Below, one piece after another: positions 60,157 through 64,000 of a stretch of DNA of 64,000 nt. Within the stretch, counting starts at the first letter, position 1; each line of letters begins with the position of its first letter. The translations under genes and the position numbers were made by a program. The DNA comes from Streptomyces sp. NRRL B-1347 (GTDB taxonomy: Bacteria; Actinomycetota; Actinomycetes; Streptomycetales; Streptomycetaceae), in the NCBI RefSeq assembly GCF_000720325.1, contig NZ_JOJM01000041.1, forward strand, positions 7,392 to 71,391. Reading direction: 5' to 3'. The notes beneath the pieces were generated by a model. That model saw only the letters and a list, made by a program, of their open reading frames with translations, had not been told where the DNA came from and made no database searches.

Positions 60157-61487
60157 CGGCCGGTACGCACCGGACCCCCGCGCGCAAGCAGATCCACCTC
60201 GCGGCCCACTTCCCCGGCGTGAACAACACCACCGTGTGGGCCGACCCCCGCTCGCGCTCGCAGATCGAGTTCTCGTCGTTCGAGCACCTGGCCCGCACCG
60301 CCGAACGCGGGCTCTTCGACTTCTTCTTCCTCGCCGAGGGCCTCCGGCTGCGCGAGCACAAGGGCCGCATCCACGACCTGGACGTCGTCGGCAGGCCCGA
60401 GTCCCTCACCGTCCTGAGCGCCCTCGCCGCCGTCACCGACCGGCTCGGCCTGGCCGCCACCGTCAACGCGACCTTCAACGAGCCCTACGAACTCGCCCGC
60501 AGGCTCGCCTCGCTCGACCACCTCAGCGGCGGCCGCGCCGCCTGGAACGTCGTCACCTCGTCCGACGCCTTCACCGGCGAGAACTTCCGGCGCGGCGGCT
60601 TCCTCGACCGCGCCGACCGCTACACCCGCGCCGCCGAGTTCGTCGCCACCGCACGGGAGCTGTGGGACTCCCGGACGCCCGGGGCGGACGGCGCCCCGGG
60701 CGAGCCGCGGCCGGTCGCGCACAACGGGCGGCACTTCACCGTCGCGGGGGAGTTCGGCGTGGACCGGCCGCCGCAGGGCCACCCCGTCGTGATCCAGGCG
60801 GGGGACTCGCCCGAGGGCCGGGAGTTCGCCGCGTCGGCCGCCGACGTGATCTTCACCCGGCACGGCACCCTGGAGGCGGGCCGCGCGTTCTACGCGGACG
60901 TCAAGGGCCGCCTCGCCCGGTACGGCCGCGCGCCCGATGACCTCAAGATCATGCCCGGCGTCACCTTCGTCCTCGGCGACACCGCGGCCGAGGCGCAGGA
61001 GCGGGCCACCGAGATCCGCCGCCAGCAGGTCTCGCCGCAGAACGCCCTCCTGGCCCTGGAGCAGGTGTGGGGCGTCGACCTGTCCGCGTACGACCCGGAC
61101 GGGCCGCTGCCCGACATCGACCCGGACCCGGAATCGACGCTCGTACAGGGCCGGGTGAAGGTCGGCGACCCCCTCGCCGTCGCGGAGAAGTGGCGCGCCC
61201 TGTCCCGGGCCAAGGGCCTGTCGATCCACCAGACCGTCATCGAGACGACGTCCCGGCAGTCCTTCATCGGCACCCCCGCCGCCGTCGCCGAACAGCTCGA
61301 CGAGTTCGTACGGACCGACGCCGCCGACGGCTTCATCCTCGTCCCGCACCTGACGCCGGGCGGGCTCGACGAGTTCGTCGAACGGGTGGTGCCGCTGCTC
61401 CAGGAGCGCGGCGCGTTCCGCACGGAATACGAGGGCGCGACGCTGCGCTCACACCTCGGGCTGCCCGAGCCCGCACGGAAGGGTTGA
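60153..61487 (+). CDS. NtaA/SnaA/DszA-type flavin-dependent monooxygenase 2
   Basis: A 444-residue FMNH2-dependent monooxygenase. Family signatures are IHLAAHFPGVNNTTVWADPR, LFDFFFLAEGLRLREHKGRI, GRAAWNVVTSSDAFTGENFR and PPQGHPVVIQAGDSPEGREF. These match the NtaA/SnaA/DszA/YtnJ group, which oxidises N- or S-containing carbon skeletons; YtnJ-like enzymes act in breakdown of S-alkylated cysteines in Bacillus. It ends YEGATLRSHLGLPEPARKG. It is translationally coupled to the preceding monooxygenase. Confidence 0.92.
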   Translation: MTAGTHRTPARKQIHLAAHFPGVNNTTVWADPRSRSQIEFSSFEHLARTAERGLFDFFFLAEGLRLREHKGRIHDLDVVGRPESLTVLSALAAVTDRLGLAATVNATFNEPYELARRLASLDHLSGGRAAWNVVTSSDAFTGENFRRGGFLDRADRYTRAAEFVATARELWDSRTPGADGAPGEPRPVAHNGRHFTVAGEFGVDRPPQGHPVVIQAGDSPEGREFAASAADVIFTRHGTLEAGRAFYADVKGRLARYGRAPDDLKIMPGVTFVLGDTAAEAQERATEIRRQQVSPQNALLALEQVWGVDLSAYDPDGPLPDIDPDPESTLVQGRVKVGDPLAVAEKWRALSRAKGLSIHQTVIETTSRQSFIGTPAAVAEQLDEFVRTDAADGFILVPHLTPGGLDEFVERVVPLLQERGAFRTEYEGATLRSHLGLPEPARKG

Positions 61488-61492
61488 TCACC

Positions 61493-62296
61493 ATGAGTAC
61501 GACAAGCACCAGCGAGGACACGCTCCGGAACTGGAAGCAGTGGCACGAAGAGCGCGTCGAGACGGTGTCCGCGCCCTACGGCCCGCTGTCCCTCACCGGC
61601 ACGCACTGGCTCGCCGACCACCCGGACGGCGCCCTGCCGGGGCTTCCGGGCCGCTGGGCCGAGGACGGCGACGAGCTCGTCCTGACCGCGGCCGCCGATG
61701 ACGGGCTCACCCTCGACGGGCAGCCCTTCTCCGGCACGGCCCGGCTCACCGCCGACCCCGGCCCGGTCACGGCCGCGCGCCTCGCGCTCGGCGAGCGACG
61801 CCTCGTCGTGCTGCGCCGCGAAGGCCTGTGGGCGGTGCGCGACTTCGACCCCGACGCCCCGGCGCGCCGCGCCTTCACGGGCATCGAGGCCACCTCGTAC
61901 GACCCGCGGTTCGCGGTGGCGGGCCGCTTCACCCCGTACGGGGAGGACCGCACCGTGCGGGTGGCCAACGCGGACGGCGTGGAGCGCGGGCTCGGGCTCG
62001 GCGGCGAACTCGCCTTCCACCTCGCGGGGCAGGACCACACGCTCCAGGTGAGCGTCGAGGCCGACGGTTCGCTGTGGGCCGTGTTCGCCGACGCCACCAG
62101 CGGTGACTCCAGCTACCGCTTCCGCTTCCTGCGCCCTGCCGCACCCGGCGCCGACGGGCGGGTCACGGTCGACTTCAACCGCACGCTGCTGCCGCCGTGC
62201 GCCTTCGCCGACCACTTCATCTGCCCGTTCCCGCCGCCGGGCAACACGCTGCGCGTGGGCGTCGCGGCGGGGGAGCGGAACATGGCGCCGCGCTGA
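61493..62296 (+). CDS. DUF1684 domain protein
   Basis: A 267-residue protein of the DUF1684 family. The markers are [40 protein letters not shown], the [13 protein letters not shown] segment and the C-terminal signature [20 protein letters not shown] with [19 protein letters not shown]. Two Cys and nearby His/Asp in the last segment may be functional. It often accompanies sulfur-scavenging monooxygenases in actinobacteria as I recall; activity unknown. ATG at 61493 has GGAAGGG 9 nt upstream. A terminator follows. Confidence 0.88.
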   Translation: MSTTSTSEDTLRNWKQWHEERVETVSAPYGPLSLTGTHWLADHPDGALPGLPGRWAEDGDELVLTAAADDGLTLDGQPFSGTARLTADPGPVTAARLALGERRLVVLRREGLWAVRDFDPDAPARRAFTGIEATSYDPRFAVAGRFTPYGEDRTVRVANADGVERGLGLGGELAFHLAGQDHTLQVSVEADGSLWAVFADATSGDSSYRFRFLRPAAPGADGRVTVDFNRTLLPPCAFADHFICPFPPPGNTLRVGVAAGERNMAPR

Positions 62297-62301
62297 CCTG
62301 T

Positions 62302-62340
62302 GGCCCCGGTGACGCGTGCCGGTGGTGCGTCACCGGGGCC
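62302..62340 (+). terminator. 14-bp perfect terminator after the DUF1684 gene
   Basis: GGCCCCGGTGACGC (62302-62315) pairs perfectly with GCGTCACCGGGGCC (62327-62340) around an 11-nt loop. It closes the monooxygenase operon. Confidence 0.85.
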
Positions 62341-62349
62341 GTCGGCTGT

Positions 62350-62376
62350 CCGCGGCTTCGTCGTGGCTGGTCGCGC
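62350..62376 (+). repeat. Streptomyces-type interspersed intergenic repeat (copy 2)
   Basis: Shares TTCGTCGTGGCTGGTCGCGC (62357-62376) with 3750-3769 at 19 of 20 positions. The copy is truncated and continues into unrelated G/C-rich sequence. Confidence 0.55.
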
Positions 62377-62451
62377 CCGCGCGGCGGAGCCGCTCAGGGG
62401 CCCCTTCAGGGGCACTGTTGGCATTCGGCCATAGCAGCTGGAAATGGCCCC

Positions 62452-62481
62452 TTGTGCGGTGTGACACCGCACCCCAATACT
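62452..62481 (+). promoter_or_regulatory. Promoter with embedded 19-bp palindrome upstream of the protease gene
   Basis: TTGTGC (62452-62457) and AATACT (62476-62481) are spaced 18 bp. The perfect palindrome GTGCGGTGT-G-ACACCGCAC (62454-62472) overlaps the -35 and spacer, as expected for a repressor operator. It lies ~115 nt before the protease start. Confidence 0.55.
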
Positions 62482-62595
62482 CCCGTGCAGCGCTTGTCAG
62501 GGGCACGGCGTAGCCGGAATCCGTCGTGTCCGATGGCTGCGCCTCACGGGTCCGACCCCCACGGGCCCCCTGACTTCCCTCGGGAGGAACCAGCA

Positions 62596-63495
62596 GTGAG
62601 GATCAAGCGCACCACCCCCCGCGGCGGCATAGCGAGACACTCCCGCACGGTCGCCGTCGCGACCGGCCTCGTGGCCGCCGCCGCCCTCGCCGTACCCGCC
62701 GCCAGCGCCGACGAGGCGCGCACGTACAGCGCGTCCGACCTCACGGCGGCCAGTGCCGCCGTCCTCGAAGCGGACGTGGCGGGCACCGCCTGGGGCGTCG
62801 ACGCGAAGACCGGGAAGGTCGTCGTGACCGCGGACAGCACGGTCTCCGCGGCTGAGCTCGCCAAGGTGAAGAAGGCGGCGGGCGACAAGGCGGGCGCCCT
62901 CAGGATCGAGCGCACGCCGGGCACCTTCCAGAAGTACATCTCCGGTGGCGACGCGACCTACGCCGACAGCTGGCGCTGCTCGCTCGGCTTCAACGTGCGC
63001 AGCGGCAGCACCTACTACTTCCTCACCGCCGGGCACTGCACCGACGGCGCGGGCACGTGGTGGGCCAACTCCGCGAAGACCACGGTGCTCGGCTCCACGT
63101 CGGGCTCCAGCTTCCCCGGCAACGACTACGGCATCGTCAAGTACACCAACAACTCGGTCACCAAGTCCGGCACGGTCGGCAGCCAGGACATCACCCGCGC
63201 CGCCGACCCGACGGTCGGCCAGAACGTGACGCGGCGCGGCTCGACCACCGGCACCCACACCGGCCGGGTCACCGCCCTGAACCAGACCGTGAACTACGGC
63301 GGCGGCGACGTCGTCAGCGGCCTGATCAAGACCACCGTGTGCGCCGAGCCCGGCGACAGCGGCGGCCCCCTGTACGCGGGCTCCACCGCGCTCGGCCTGA
63401 CCTCCGGCGGCAGCGGCAACTGCTCCTCCGGCGGTACGACCTTCTTCCAGCCGGTCACCGAGGCGCTGCGGGCGTACAACGTCAGCGTGTACTGA
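62596..63495 (+). CDS. Streptogrisin-B-like S1 family serine protease
   Basis: A 299-residue secreted chymotrypsin-fold preproenzyme. A twin-basic signal ([20 protein letters not shown], cleaved after ...PAASA) precedes a ~75-residue propeptide with [20 protein letters not shown]. Mature enzyme probably starts at [18 protein letters not shown] (residue 115), giving 185 residues, the length of streptogrisin B. Catalytic His is in [11 protein letters not shown], Asp in [13 protein letters not shown], Ser in [13 protein letters not shown]. Four Cys form two disulfides as in the family. GTG at 62596 has GGGAGGAA 6 nt upstream. Confidence 0.95.
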   Translation: MRIKRTTPRGGIARHSRTVAVATGLVAAAALAVPAASADEARTYSASDLTAASAAVLEADVAGTAWGVDAKTGKVVVTADSTVSAAELAKVKKAAGDKAGALRIERTPGTFQKYISGGDATYADSWRCSLGFNVRSGSTYYFLTAGHCTDGAGTWWANSAKTTVLGSTSGSSFPGNDYGIVKYTNNSVTKSGTVGSQDITRAADPTVGQNVTRRGSTTGTHTGRVTALNQTVNYGGGDVVSGLIKTTVCAEPGDSGGPLYAGSTALGLTSGGSGNCSSGGTTFFQPVTEALRAYNVSVY

Positions 63496-63518
63496 CACCG
63501 CACCCCGAGCCGTTCCGA

Positions 63519-63551
63519 CGAGCCCCCGCCCGACTTCCGGGCGGGGGCTCG
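63519..63551 (+). terminator. 13-bp terminator after the protease gene
   Basis: CGAGCCCCCGCCC (63519-63531) pairs perfectly with GGGCGGGGGCTCG (63539-63551) around GACTTCC. Confidence 0.85.
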
Positions 63552-63608
63552 CCCTTGGCGTGCCGGGGGTCTCGCCCTGGGATGGGCAGCGCGTTACCTT
63601 CGTACTGC

Positions 63609-64000
63609 ATGCCCTATTCGCCCCATGAGACCCCGGGGGCCGTCGTGGTCGAGGAACTGGTGGCGGCCGGTGCGGCCGTCGCGTCCGTCGGAGCGGTGTA
63701 CCTGCTGTCCGCGGCGCGCGTCGTCAAGCAGTACGAGCGGGGCGTGGTGCTGCGCCTCGGGCGCTTGCAGCGGGCGGTGCGCGGGCCGGGGTTCACGATG
63801 ATCGTGCCGTTCGTGGACCGGATGCGCCGGGTCAACATGCAGATCGTGACGATGCCGGTGCCCGCCCAGGAGGGCATCACCCGGGACAACGTCACGGTCC
63901 GCGTCGACGCGGTCGTCTACTTCAAGGTTCGCAGATGGCGCAGACCTCGCTGCGCTCCATCATCGGCAAGAGCGACCTGGACGACCTGCTCTCCAACCGC
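63609..64000 (+). pseudogene. Stomatin/SPFH-domain membrane protein, apparently frameshifted, truncated by window end
   Basis: The frame from ATG 63609 (or GTG 63645) encodes a TM segment (ELVAAGAAVASVGAVYLLSA) and a stomatin-like SPFH domain: VVKQYERGVVLRLGRLQRAV, GPGFTMIVPFVDRMRRVNMQ, NVTVRVDAVVYFKV. At about 63929-63935 family similarity jumps to another frame, which reads QMAQTSLRSIIGKSDLDDLL-SNR to the end. Relative to the usual sequence about 17-18 codons are missing, with a shift of frame. This means a broken gene or an assembly error. TACCTT (63595-63600) 8 nt before the ATG suggests a leaderless start. Confidence 0.6.

Overview
The window is a stretch of a high-GC actinobacterial chromosome, almost certainly Streptomyces. 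The evidence is the GC-rich third codon positions, frequent GTG/TTG starts, GTGA/ATGA gene overlaps, Streptomyces-type intergenic repeats, and a gene order I recognise from the conserved core of Streptomyces chromosomes: siderophore ABC genes, tlyA, nadK, recN, pyrG, Nudix, ald, parA, scpA, scpB, rluB, tyrA, cmk, acyltransferase and der. I see no tRNA, rRNA, CRISPR array, prophage or complete insertion sequence.

Region 1 (1-12.2 kb) holds the end of a ferric-siderophore importer, an SCP2-like protein, tlyA-nadK translationally coupled, an FtsX-type permease, recN, a GT4 glycosyltransferase, a PucR-type regulator and a GH15 glycosidase. Region 2 (12.7-31.9 kb) is the conserved housekeeping core: pyrG, ADP-ribose pyrophosphatase, an NTPase/TPR protein, ald, then a tightly packed run of parA, a ribbon-helix-helix-like gene, scpA, scpB and rluB (chromosome segregation and condensin loading), two opposed nucleotidyltransferases, a small Rieske/membrane redox pair, and tyrA-cmk-acyltransferase-der ending in a 25-bp perfect terminator hairpin.

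Region 3 (31.9-46 kb) is more variable: two Rpf-like muralytic proteins with LysM domains, a branched-chain amino-acid-type ABC system whose two permeases and one ATPase are fused into a single 893-residue protein, its binding protein on the opposite strand, a glycosyltransferase pair, a WYL regulator and an orphan cytochrome oxidase subunit I. Region 4 (46.5-54.7 kb) carries an I78-type inhibitor, a PAP2 phosphatase, a PIG-V-like mannosyltransferase, an MFS exporter, a glutaryl-CoA-dehydrogenase-like gene, a SepF-like cell-division gene and a DUF5685 protein with a cysteine-rich tail.

Region 5 (54.7-62.3 kb) is the most interesting accessory block. A divergent cluster encodes an amino-acid ABC binding protein, a permease, an FAD/NAD(P)-binding protein, two luciferase-like flavin monooxygenases and a DUF1684 protein. 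Upstream of the binding protein lie a 23-codon ORF ending in Cys, resembling actinobacterial sulfur-responsive leader peptides, and a 16-bp minisatellite. The layout suggests uptake and oxidative breakdown of an organosulfur amino acid, under cysteine-linked control. No ABC ATPase lies in the block. The window ends with a streptogrisin-B-like protease and a stomatin-like gene that appears to be frameshifted by an internal deletion.
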